A stretch of DNA of 34,302 nucleotides, taken from NCBI GenBank assembly GCA_903838675.1, contig CAILZI010000039.1, positions 1 to 34,302 on the forward strand, read 5' to 3'. The notes below the pieces were generated by a model that saw only the letters and a list, made by a program, of their open reading frames with translations, was not told the DNA's origin and made no database searches. The stretch's first letter is position 1; each line of letters starts with the position of its first letter. Shown here piece by piece: positions 22,211 through 30,256 of this stretch. The translations under genes were made by a program, and so were the position numbers. This DNA is from an uncultured Verrucomicrobiota bacterium (GTDB lineage: Bacteria > Verrucomicrobiota > Verrucomicrobiia > Verrucomicrobiales > Verrucomicrobiaceae).

Positions 22211-24523
22211 ATGAAAACGTCGCTCCTGCTCTCTCTGTGTGCCGCCATCATGACTTCGGGCCAATCCGCCCCCGTCGAACCCCAGCCCTTCTTCACTGCC
22301 ACCCAGCGCCTCATCGACGCAGCAGCCTTTCTGGGCTCGCCCTTCAATCCGACTGAACTCACCACATTACGTGCCTGCATCCAAGCCCACGACGCTGCTT
22401 CCGTCGCCAAGGCTCAAACCGTGCTCGATGCGCACGCCTTGTTCAATGTCACCATCACACCCGAACAACGCGTGAAGGTCGAGCGCGGCACCGCCAAAGC
22501 CCTGCTCGATGAATCCGGCTGGCGTCAGTACCTCGTTCGTGTCGAAAATGAAGCCGGCGTCACCGCAAAGCTCGCCGCCAGAAGTCCGCAGGCGAAGGAG
22601 GTCTATGTAAAAGGCTCTCCGCCCGTGGCGCCGAATGCCCAGCCCCGCGATCCCGGCCCGCCGGCCCTCGCCGCACGCTGGCTCGATCTGCAGATGTTTG
22701 AGTCACCGCCCTTGCAGCCCACCCTCAGCGGCCTCGGCGTCGAATACCGCATCATCCAGCTCTACAGCATTGAGGCGGGCAAGCGCGAAGCCGTCTTCAG
22801 CTTCGACACCGGACAGGGCACACAGGATCTCGGTTTCCGCAATGAAACCAGCGTCCTCTTTGACTGCCTGCCTGCACGCGAAGTGGCCCTGAACTTCACC
22901 GATGAAAACGGCAAGCCCTGCATCGCCGAACTCCTCATCAAAGACCACGCCGGACGCATCTACCCCAGCCAGATCAAACGCATCGCCCCAGATTTCTTCT
23001 TCCACCCGCAGATCTATCGCGGCGATGGCGAAGTACTCAAACTCCCCGATGGCGACTACGACATCACCTTCCGTCGGGGTCCGGAATCCGTGCCCGAAAA
23101 GCGCAAAGTGAAGATCGCAGGCAAGAACACGACGCTGAAGTTTCAGGTCCAGCGCTGGATCGATCCCAGCAAGCTTGGCTGGTGGAGCGGCGATCATCAC
23201 ATCCACGCCGCAGGCTGTGCCCACTACTCCGTGCCGACCATGGGCGTGCATGCGCCTGACATGGCCCGGCATTGCATGGGCGAAGATTTGAAAATCGGTG
23301 CCAACCTCACCTGGGGGCCGTGCTTCGATTACCAAAAACAGTTCTTCACCGGCACAGAAGACAAGGAATCGCGCTTCCCCTTCCTGCTGCGTTACGATGT
23401 GGAGGTCAGCGGCTTCGGCAGTCACAAGAGCGGTCACCTCTGCCTGCTCAAGCTCAAGGAGCAAATGTACCCCGGTGGCGACAGCACCGCCCACTGGCCC
23501 ACGCTTTGCCTGAACACTTTGAAGTGGGCTAAAAAACAAGGCGCGCTCTGCGGCCCCGCCCACAGCGGCTGGGGGCTGCAGCCGCTCGCGGAAAATGATC
23601 CGGCACGAAAGCAGAACTACAAACTCGGCATCCCCAGCGCCACTGACGAACTCCCGAACTTCATCATCCCGCCCTTCAACGGCATCGGTGCCAATGAATA
23701 CATCGTCGATGTCACACACAGGGTGGAGGGCCCGGATGGCAAACCCGTGCCTGCCGTCGATTTCCTCTCCATGGTTGACACCCCGCACACCTGGGAGCTC
23801 AACATCTGGTATCACACCCTCAATGCTGGCTTCCGCACCCGCATCAGCGGCGAGACCGATTTCCCCTGCATCTACGGCGAGCGCGTCGGCCTCGGCCGTT
23901 CCTACGTGAAGCTCGATGGCCGCCTCAGCTACGATGCCTGGTGCGAAGGCATCCGCGCTGGCCGCGCCTATGTCAGCGATGGCAAGAGCCACCTCATGGA
24001 CTTCAAGGCCAACGCTCAGGAGTTGGGCGTGAACGGCAGCGAACTCAAACTCGCCAAGCCCGCCACGATCAAGCTCGCCGCCAAAATCGCCGCACTTCTA
24101 GATGACGACCTCCATCCCGAAATTCAATCCGCGCCCGTTGATCAAAAACCCTTCTGGGATCTCGAACGCGCCCGCCGTGGTGCCTCACACAACGTTCCCG
24201 TTGAAGTCATTGTGAACGGCGTCTCCGTCGCCCAGAAAAACATCACCGCAGATGGCGTCACCCGCGAGATGAGCTTTGACGTGCCCGTGGAAAAAAGCTG
24301 CTGGGTAGCCCTTCGCATCCGCGCCAGCTCCCACACCAATCCCATCTTCGTCATCGTCGCCGACAAACCCATCCGCGAAAAACGCAGCCTCGAATGGTGC
24401 CTCAAGTGCGTCGATCAATGCTGGTCGCAGAAAGCAGCGCTCATCGATCCCAAGGAACATGCCGATGCCGTGGCAGCCTATGACCACGCACGGCAGGTCT
24501 ATCGGGAGCGTCTGGCCGAATAA
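22211..24523 (+). CDS. Exported CehA/McbA-family metallohydrolase (PHP-like)
   Basis: A 770-residue protein with a signal peptide (MKTSLLLSLCAAIMTSGQSA). At 323-340 it has GWWSGDHHIHAAGCAHYS, the metal-binding start of the PHP-like fold of CehA/McbA hydrolases (H329, H330, H332). Later His and Glu/Asp residues that could complete the site are in GSHKSGHLCLL, GPAHSGWG and DTPHTWELNIWYHTL. The first 320 residues are beta-rich. The founding members hydrolyse carbamates and esters, but PVC genomes hold many uncharacterised exported copies, so no substrate is claimed. No Shine-Dalgarno is present. It is convergent with pbpC, with a REPIN-like element between them. Confidence 0.82.
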   Translation: MKTSLLLSLCAAIMTSGQSAPVEPQPFFTATQRLIDAAAFLGSPFNPTELTTLRACIQAHDAASVAKAQTVLDAHALFNVTITPEQRVKVERGTAKALLDESGWRQYLVRVENEAGVTAKLAARSPQAKEVYVKGSPPVAPNAQPRDPGPPALAARWLDLQMFESPPLQPTLSGLGVEYRIIQLYSIEAGKREAVFSFDTGQGTQDLGFRNETSVLFDCLPAREVALNFTDENGKPCIAELLIKDHAGRIYPSQIKRIAPDFFFHPQIYRGDGEVLKLPDGDYDITFRRGPESVPEKRKVKIAGKNTTLKFQVQRWIDPSKLGWWSGDHHIHAAGCAHYSVPTMGVHAPDMARHCMGEDLKIGANLTWGPCFDYQKQFFTGTEDKESRFPFLLRYDVEVSGFGSHKSGHLCLLKLKEQMYPGGDSTAHWPTLCLNTLKWAKKQGALCGPAHSGWGLQPLAENDPARKQNYKLGIPSATDELPNFIIPPFNGIGANEYIVDVTHRVEGPDGKPVPAVDFLSMVDTPHTWELNIWYHTLNAGFRTRISGETDFPCIYGERVGLGRSYVKLDGRLSYDAWCEGIRAGRAYVSDGKSHLMDFKANAQELGVNGSELKLAKPATIKLAAKIAALLDDDLHPEIQSAPVDQKPFWDLERARRGASHNVPVEVIVNGVSVAQKNITADGVTREMSFDVPVEKSCWVALRIRASSHTNPIFVIVADKPIREKRSLEWCLKCVDQCWSQKAALIDPKEHADAVAAYDHARQVYRERLAE

Positions 24524-24550
24524 TTGACCTTCTGCATCGCTTGCAATTTC

Positions 24551-24680
24551 CTCAGTGCTCCGGTACGATCCCGGAGGGATCACAGCCGGTGGCCAGGGGT
24601 AAGCGATGCACGAGCGCCACCCCTGGACCACGCGCTCCTCCCTCCTCAAGGGCGCATGCCGGAGGTATGCCAGCACTGAG
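24551..24680. repeat. REPIN/MITE-like palindromic element, about 130 bp
   Basis: Nested perfect or near-perfect dyads lie in the 190-base gap between two convergent genes. Outer arms: CTCAGTGCT (24551-24559) and AGCACTGAG (24672-24680). Next: GATCCC-GGA-GGGATC (24567-24581) on the left and GCATGCC-GGA-GGTATGC (one G-U pair) on the right. Centre: CCAGGGGT (24593-24600) and ACCCCTGG (24619-24626). Two small hairpins with the same GGA loop in a symmetric frame are what REPINs look like, mobilised by RAYT-type transposases in other genomes. No transposase is present here. Confidence 0.6.
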
Positions 24681-24713
24681 TCCCTCGGCTGGTGTGTGCA
24701 ACTGCACAGAAAC

Positions 24714-26969
24714 CTACTCCTCCTGCACAATCACAAACGTCATCGCATTCAACCCACTCGCCTCATCACTCAGCTCAATCTCATGCCTCCCCGGCTTGAG
24801 AATGGCAAAAGTGTGAGCTCCTTCACTCCGTAGCTCAAGCGTCTTGCAGCTCCACCGCGCCTGCTTCGATCCCGCCGCCTGCAGCAGCAGCCGACTCCCA
24901 CCATTCCGAATATCCGGATCAAGAATCACCACTGTTCCAGGAATCGGATTCGTAATGCGCAGCACTGGTCTTGCATCACTCTCAGCAGTCGTGACCAAAT
25001 CCCCCAGCCAGTTCGCATTGCCGCCAATCCACGCCGCATACTCACGCGGCAAAATCGCACGACCACGCGCGTCATAATCATTCGCCTGCGCCACAGCGGG
25101 GAGCTTGCCGCTGATGAAAAATTCCTCACGACTCACCCTCGCCGCGGGCGTCTGCGGCGTCAGTCGTTTCCCCGTGCGCGGGTCAATCCTCGCCCGCACA
25201 ATGTCCTTCGGCATTGCAAACCAAGTGGCCGGATGTTTCTCATGCAAATGCAGCATCACATCACGGAAGATCGGCCCCGCACCCGTCACACCGCTGACAT
25301 CCTGCATCGGCGTGTTGTCAAAATTTCCCACCCAGACACCCACCGTAAATTCCGCCGTGTACCCCAGCGTCCAGTTGTCGCGAAAGGTGGAACTCGTGCC
25401 GGTTTTCACAGCACACTTGAACGGCAGTCGCAGCACTGACCATCCTCCGAACGCCATCTCACGCGCTTGATTGTCACTCAAAATATCAGCGATGAGCCAG
25501 CTCTCGTTCTCTCCCAGCAGCCGTTTCTCTTCGGCAGCACGATCATCCTGCAGCAGCGTCCACTCCTTGAACCGTCCCAACCGTCCGAGACACGCATAAG
25601 CATTCGCGAGTTCCACAAGTCGCACCGAGGCATTGCCAATCGTGAGACCCAGCCCGTAATGCGCGGCGTCTTCCGTGAGCGTACTCATCCCGAGTTCACG
25701 CAGCTTCGGCAGCAGCGTTCCCGCTCCGCCGATGGAATCCAGCACACGCACCGCAGAGACGTTGAGCGAATTGCCCAGCGCATAGCGATACGTCATTGGC
25801 CCATAGCTGCGCAGCGAAAAATTCTCAGGCCGATACGTGCCGGACGACGTGGCAAATTCGATAGGAAGATCCACGACAATGCTTGCCGGTGTCGCACCAC
25901 GCTCGAACGCCAGCAAATACGTAAACGGCTTCATCGCCGATCCCGGTGAATGCCCGGCCCACGCTCCATTGAGCTGCCCGCCGTCCTTCGCAAAAAAATC
26001 CCGCGATCCCGCCAGCGCCAGCACCGCTCCCGTGGCATTCTCAATCACCACCACCGCCGCATGTGTCACGTGGCGGCCTTTGAGCGACTCCAACCGCTGA
26101 GCGATGATCGTCTCAACCTGCTGCTGCAGCGTGGCGTTGAGCGTGGTGTGGATCGTGCTGCCCTGCGCTGCTCCGCGCAGCATCTCAACCGCATGCGGTG
26201 CCTCAAATCCGCCGCTAAATCGTTGCAGCACGATCTTCTGGTTCAATGCCACGCCATGCTGCTCGTCATCCAGCCATTGATGCTCGTGCATCTTGTCCAG
26301 AATGCGCCGCTGGCGCGGCAGCACGTCCTCCAGATTACGAAACGGATTCAGCCGCGCCGGAGACTGCGGCAGCGCCGCCAGCAGCGCACATTCAGCAGGC
26401 GTGAGATCACCCAGCGGTTTGTGAAAATAGCCGGACGCAGCCGTCGCGGCCCCGGTCATGAGATTGCCAAAGGAGATGCGATTCGCATAAGCTGCGAGCA
26501 CCTCCTCGCGGCTCCAAGACATCGCCAGGCGGCGGGCGCGCAACGCTTCAGCGACCTTGATTCCCAACGTTCGCCTTCCCGTTTGCGGCGTCGTGTTCTT
26601 GATGAGCTGCTGGTGAATCGTCGAAGCACCGGAAACGATGTGCCCGCTGCGTGCATTGTCCCATCCTGCACGCACCACCGCGATCAAATCAATGCCTCCA
26701 TGCGAGAAGAAGCGTTTGTCCTCCGCCGCGAGCAGCGCATTCACCAGCACAGGCGGAATCTCCGCATAAGCCACCGGCGGTGCGGAGCGCGTGCCATCTT
26801 CATTCAGCAGATGCCGTAGCGGCGTGCCGTCGCGCGCGAGGTAAAGCGTGGAGGATGGCGGCGGCCGCAGCAGCGCCTCCGGCAAGGGCAGCAGCCAAGG
26901 CAGCCCCCACCACCCGCCTGCCGCCAGCACGAGCAGGGTGATGAGAAGGGTTTTCCAGCGGCGGCGCAT
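24714..26969 (-). CDS. pbpC: Penicillin-binding protein 1C (transglycosylase/transpeptidase)
   Basis: A 751-residue bifunctional peptidoglycan enzyme. N-terminal membrane anchor (residues 6-28). Glycosyltransferase 51 domain about 45-215 with catalytic E83 in AAEDKRFFSHGG and SGASTIHQQLIKN. Transpeptidase domain about 300-580 with the acylated serine S344 in SAMK (K347), SLN at 401-403 and KTGT at 522-525. The last 90 residues form the C-terminal beta domain typical of the PbpC branch. Length is close to E. coli PbpC (770). The ATG at 26969 is chosen because the frame continues upstream without a stop through an unrelated gene. In many bacteria PbpC is paired with alpha-2-macroglobulin; no such gene is in the window. 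Divergent from the prephenate dehydratase. Confidence 0.93.
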   Translation of the reverse strand: MRRRWKTLLITLLVLAAGGWWGLPWLLPLPEALLRPPPSSTLYLARDGTPLRHLLNEDGTRSAPPVAYAEIPPVLVNALLAAEDKRFFSHGGIDLIAVVRAGWDNARSGHIVSGASTIHQQLIKNTTPQTGRRTLGIKVAEALRARRLAMSWSREEVLAAYANRISFGNLMTGAATAASGYFHKPLGDLTPAECALLAALPQSPARLNPFRNLEDVLPRQRRILDKMHEHQWLDDEQHGVALNQKIVLQRFSGGFEAPHAVEMLRGAAQGSTIHTTLNATLQQQVETIIAQRLESLKGRHVTHAAVVVIENATGAVLALAGSRDFFAKDGGQLNGAWAGHSPGSAMKPFTYLLAFERGATPASIVVDLPIEFATSSGTYRPENFSLRSYGPMTYRYALGNSLNVSAVRVLDSIGGAGTLLPKLRELGMSTLTEDAAHYGLGLTIGNASVRLVELANAYACLGRLGRFKEWTLLQDDRAAEEKRLLGENESWLIADILSDNQAREMAFGGWSVLRLPFKCAVKTGTSSTFRDNWTLGYTAEFTVGVWVGNFDNTPMQDVSGVTGAGPIFRDVMLHLHEKHPATWFAMPKDIVRARIDPRTGKRLTPQTPAARVSREEFFISGKLPAVAQANDYDARGRAILPREYAAWIGGNANWLGDLVTTAESDARPVLRITNPIPGTVVILDPDIRNGGSRLLLQAAGSKQARWSCKTLELRSEGAHTFAILKPGRHEIELSDEASGLNAMTFVIVQEE

Positions 26970-27053
26970 GCGAAAAGGAACGCGAGGGGCACGATTAAAT
27001 CCAGCGCGGTGTTCTTGACCGTGGGCCTCAGCAGCGGAGCATGCACGGCTCGC

Positions 27054-27887
27054 ATGAATCCGCCGCCAACCATCGCCTGCCTCGGTCCCGAGGGCAGTTT
27101 TTCGCATCTGATCACGCAGATGCGTTTTCCCGGCCTGGCGGTCAGCCTGCGCGACAATGTAGGCGATGTCTTTGATTTCCTCGCCACGAACCCGGACGCA
27201 CTGGGCATCGTGCCCATCGAAAACTCCTCCGGCGGTTTCATCATCGACACCGTGGACCGCTTGGTGGACACCCGCAGCACCTTGTCCATTCTCGAAGAAC
27301 TCACGCTCGATGTGAAACTCGCGCTGCTCGGCCGGGCAGGGGAGCCGATCATCTCCATCCACTCGCATGCCATGCCCTTTTATCATGGCGATGACTGGCT
27401 CAAGACCCATTACCCTGACGTGAAGCGAGTCGTGGAGCCCAGCACGGCCAAAGCCGCTGAAAAAGCCGTCACCATATCTGGAGCCGCCGCCATCGGTCCG
27501 CGCCAAAACGCCGATCTCCATGGCCTGCAGATCCTGCACTTCCCCATTGCAGGCGAGGTGCCAAACATCACGCAATTCTATCTCATCGGCCACACAGCCA
27601 ACACGCCGTCTCTCGAACACAACCGCACCGCCCTCATCGTCGAGCTGCCAGACCGCCCCGGCAGCCTGTGTCGTTTCCTCACTCCGCTGAGCGAAAACAG
27701 CATCAACATGAAGCGCCTCGAATCTCGCCCCATCCGCGGCCAGCCCAATAAGTACCGCTTCTACATCGAGATAGAAGGCTCCACCGCCGATCCCCGCGTG
27801 CAGAAGGCCCTCAATCAAACGCGTGCCGATGGTGCGACGATCCGCAGCGTGGGCTCCTACTCCGCCGATCTTCGCTTCGAATCCTGA
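27054..27887 (+). CDS. pheA: Prephenate dehydratase (stand-alone, with ACT domain)
   Basis: A 277-residue enzyme of phenylalanine synthesis that converts prephenate to phenylpyruvate. The dehydratase domain (1-185) has LGPEGSFSHL and VPIENSSGGFI. The ACT regulatory domain (190-277) has RPGSLCRFLTPL and the Phe-binding ESRP at 223-226. The TRF motif of the active site reads TQF (173-175): the essential Thr is kept but the Arg is Gln. No chorismate mutase domain precedes it, so the mutase must be elsewhere. The ATG at 27054 gives the normal length; an earlier GTG would add 15 unrelated residues. Divergent from pbpC with an 84-base gap. Confidence 0.88.
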   Translation: MNPPPTIACLGPEGSFSHLITQMRFPGLAVSLRDNVGDVFDFLATNPDALGIVPIENSSGGFIIDTVDRLVDTRSTLSILEELTLDVKLALLGRAGEPIISIHSHAMPFYHGDDWLKTHYPDVKRVVEPSTAKAAEKAVTISGAAAIGPRQNADLHGLQILHFPIAGEVPNITQFYLIGHTANTPSLEHNRTALIVELPDRPGSLCRFLTPLSENSINMKRLESRPIRGQPNKYRFYIEIEGSTADPRVQKALNQTRADGATIRSVGSYSADLRFES

Positions 27888-27922
27888 ATTCTTTATTAGA
27901 TAGATGAGTCAAGCTTGGACCA

Positions 27923-28141
27923 ATGAGCCGCGATGATAACAATATGGTGTTCCCGTTGCTCCTAACTTGGGAGGACGGTTCGAAGCAACTTTTTGCAAAC
28001 CGAGCAGCATTGGAATGCGACCTCGAAGACTTTGACTCAGAAAAAGAGCCGAACTGCAAGATCGTTGATGCCGAAGGTCTTGAAGTTAGTATCAAAGTTT
28101 CCATGACATGTGTTGAACGTTTGCAGCGCATTCGTGTGTAA
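27923..28141 (+). CDS. Hypothetical acidic small protein
   Basis: A 72-residue protein not assigned to a family. It has a beta-like start (VFPLLLTWEDGSKQLFANR), an acidic middle with LECDLEDFDSEKEPNCKIVD and a strand-helix end. This resembles small PVC proteins of the form 'Leu-x-Trp-x-DG ... DLEDFDSE', known to me only as hypothetical. There is no signal peptide. It lies 35 bases after pheA and 30 before the esterase gene, all on one strand. Its DNA looks more AT-rich than its neighbours, with several infrequent codons, so it may have arrived separately. Confidence 0.6.
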   Translation: MSRDDNNMVFPLLLTWEDGSKQLFANRAALECDLEDFDSEKEPNCKIVDAEGLEVSIKVSMTCVERLQRIRV

Positions 28142-28171
28142 ACATTCCCCATCGTCAGGCCAACCATTCCC

Positions 28172-29188
28172 ATGAAACACCTCATCCTCACCTGCCTGCT
28201 GGCCTTGTCCGTCGGCCTCCACGCCGCACCCACCATCTCAAAACGCGCCAGCGAAATCGACCCGCGCGCCAAGGAGCATCCGGAAATTGATTTCGTCTTC
28301 ACGGATAAAAAAGGCAAGCCGCAGGACCTGGAGAACGCCAGCGTCGATACCAGCGTGAAGTCCCAGGGCAAGTTGGTGATCTGGCTGATGGGCCACAGTG
28401 CCCCCTTGTTCGAGCGTCTGAACAGTTACGGCCTGCATGCCATCCAGGTGCACTACGACAACAAGTGGTTCGGCATCATCCCTCCGGCGCGGCTGAATGA
28501 TGGCAAGACCTTGGGCGACATCCGTCTCGAAGCCTCCATCGGCGAGGATCGCAGCGATCTCGTCAGCATTCCGCAGCCGGACAGCATCATGGAGCGCTCC
28601 TTTCAATTCGTGAAGTGGCTCGCCAAGGAGCATCCCGAAGGCAAATGGGGCCAGTTCATCAGCGAAGACGGCAAAGGTCTCCGCTGGGACAAGGTGATCC
28701 TCTCGGGCGCATCTCATGGCGCCACCACTTCCGCCCGCTTCGCGAAGCATCAGAAGGTGGATCGCGTGGTCTGCTTCTGCGGCCCTCGTGACAACTACGA
28801 AACCTGGCAGTCACTCCCCTCCGCCACGCCTGCCAACCGCATCTTCGGTTTCAGCCATGTCCTCGATGGTGGCTGGTCCGCCGACCACTACTGCCGCTCG
28901 TGGGAGATGATGGGCTTGAATCAATTCGGACCCATTGTGGACGTCGACATCAGCGCTCCTCCCTTTCAAAACACCCGTCGTCTCATCACCAATGCCGATG
29001 TGAAAGGCGACGACAAACGCGCTCACAGCTCCGTGACACCTGGTGGCGCGGCCGTGAAGGACAAGGATGGCAATTACATCCACGAAGCCGTCTGGCAGTA
29101 TCTCTTCAATCATCCCGTCGATCAAACCGGCACCCCAACTCCTGCCGATCCCGACTGTGTGAAGGATCAGCGCAAATCATCCCGTTAA
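28172..29188 (+). CDS. Exported BPSS1187-like alpha/beta hydrolase
   Basis: A 338-residue protein with a signal peptide (MKHLILTCLLALSVGLHA). The core strand and turn VILSGASHGATTSARFA carry the nucleophile S181 in G-A-S-H-G, the GxSxG signature. IWLMGHSAP, near 71-79, may be the oxyanion region. A later AHSSVTPGG segment near 288-296 could hold the histidine. Overall it fits the BPSS1187-like family of predicted hydrolases. It precedes the DUF1080 gene by 35 bases on the same strand, so the two exported proteins are probably co-expressed, with carbohydrate or ester breakdown as a shared theme. Substrate unknown. Confidence 0.72.
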   Translation: MKHLILTCLLALSVGLHAAPTISKRASEIDPRAKEHPEIDFVFTDKKGKPQDLENASVDTSVKSQGKLVIWLMGHSAPLFERLNSYGLHAIQVHYDNKWFGIIPPARLNDGKTLGDIRLEASIGEDRSDLVSIPQPDSIMERSFQFVKWLAKEHPEGKWGQFISEDGKGLRWDKVILSGASHGATTSARFAKHQKVDRVVCFCGPRDNYETWQSLPSATPANRIFGFSHVLDGGWSADHYCRSWEMMGLNQFGPIVDVDISAPPFQNTRRLITNADVKGDDKRAHSSVTPGGAAVKDKDGNYIHEAVWQYLFNHPVDQTGTPTPADPDCVKDQRKSSR

Positions 29189-29223
29189 TTCCCGCCCAAC
29201 TCAATCCTCCAACCCGCCTCATT

Positions 29224-30201
29224 ATGCTGCCATCGTTTCGCTCTCTTTCCATCGCCGCCGTGTTCAGTCTCGGCTCTCTTTTGAATGCTGCTGACAATCC
29301 TTTCATCGGCCGCTGGGCTCTCACCATTCCTGGGGGTGGCGCGGGCTGGCTCGGCGTGGAGTCCAAAGACGGTGCCCTCAGCTCCAGCGTCCTCTGGGGT
29401 GGTGGCAGCGTGGTGCCAACCACCAGCACCAAAGTCGAAGGCGACACCTTGATCGTGACTCGCGAGCAGAAGAACAAGGAAGGCAAGCTGGCGACCATCG
29501 AAACGATCTCGGCGAAAGCCGAAGGCGAAGTTTTGAAGCTCACAACCTCCAGAAAAAATGCAGAAGGCAAAGAAGTCGGCAAAGCCCAGGAGTTCAGCGG
29601 CAAGCGCATCGCCGACGTGCCACCGGCACCCGATCTCGCGAAGGTGAAATTTGGCGAGCCCATCCAGCTCCTCAATGGCAAGGATCTCACCGGCTGGCGC
29701 CTGCTGAATGAAGGAGCCGACAACGGCTGGAGCATCGTCGATGGCATCCTGCAAAACCGCGTCACCAAGGAAAAAGGCAAGCACTTCGGCAATCTGCGCA
29801 CCGACGCCGAGTTTGAAGACTTCAATCTCAAGACGGAAGTGCGCACCCAGGAAGGCAGCAACAGCGGCATCTACCTCCGCGGCATTTATGAAGTCCAGGT
29901 CATGGAGAGCTTCGGCAAGCCGCTCGATTCACACCACATGGGCGCGCTTTACAGCCGCATCACCCCGAGTGTCGCTGCCGAAAAGCCCATCGGCGAATGG
30001 CAGACCCTCGACATCACACTCGTCGATCGCCACCTCACCGTGATCCTCAATGGCAAGACCATCATCGACAACGCTCCCGTGCTCGGTTGCACCGGCGGTG
30101 CCATGAGCAGCGATGAATTCAAACCCGGCCCGATCTACCTCCAGGGTGATCACACCAACGTGGACTACCGCAACATGGTCCTGCGCCCGGTGGTGAAGTA
30201 A
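29224..30201 (+). CDS. Exported DUF1080 (3-keto-disaccharide hydrolase-fold) protein
   Basis: A 325-residue protein with a signal peptide ending near LLNAAD. An N-terminal domain (about 24-130; GRWALTIPGGGAGWLGVE start) is a small beta barrel often found before DUF1080. The DUF1080 domain (about 140-325) shows all usual signposts: LLNGKDLTGWR, GWSIVDGIL, FGNLRTDAEFEDFNLKTEVR, SNSGIYLRGIYEVQVMES, GEWQTLDITLVD, ILNGKTIIDN, and a closing GPIYLQGDHTNVDYRN. Some DUF1080 enzymes cleave 3-keto-disaccharides; whether this copy is catalytic is not known. The ATG at 29224 is chosen because upstream sequence belongs to the esterase gene. No Shine-Dalgarno. Confidence 0.9.
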   Translation: MLPSFRSLSIAAVFSLGSLLNAADNPFIGRWALTIPGGGAGWLGVESKDGALSSSVLWGGGSVVPTTSTKVEGDTLIVTREQKNKEGKLATIETISAKAEGEVLKLTTSRKNAEGKEVGKAQEFSGKRIADVPPAPDLAKVKFGEPIQLLNGKDLTGWRLLNEGADNGWSIVDGILQNRVTKEKGKHFGNLRTDAEFEDFNLKTEVRTQEGSNSGIYLRGIYEVQVMESFGKPLDSHHMGALYSRITPSVAAEKPIGEWQTLDITLVDRHLTVILNGKTIIDNAPVLGCTGGAMSSDEFKPGPIYLQGDHTNVDYRNMVLRPVVK

Positions 30202-30220
30202 CACAGGCACCCGCTTTCGT

Positions 30221-30256
30221 GGCTGTGAGACGGATCAGGAGATTCGTTTCACAGCC
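30221..30256. terminator. Bidirectional hairpin between DUF1080 and FHA genes
   Basis: GGCTGTGAGACG (30221-30232) pairs with CGTTTCACAGCC (30245-30256) to give 12 base pairs including one G-U pair in the plus-strand RNA, with a 12-base loop. It starts 20 bases after the DUF1080 stop, and the right arm overlaps the last codons and stop of the FHA-LuxR gene. Long T-runs are absent, so termination strength is uncertain. Confidence 0.42.

Noticed and set aside
22703..23992. Minus-strand frame of about 430 codons opposite the CehA-like gene
   Set aside because: It is a GC-driven shadow without signal or domain; the plus strand has the metal-binding motif and signal peptide.
26970..27818. N-terminal extension of pbpC by 283 codons
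   Set aside because: It lies opposite the prephenate dehydratase gene and resembles nothing, while the membrane anchor of PBP1C begins at the ATG at 26969.
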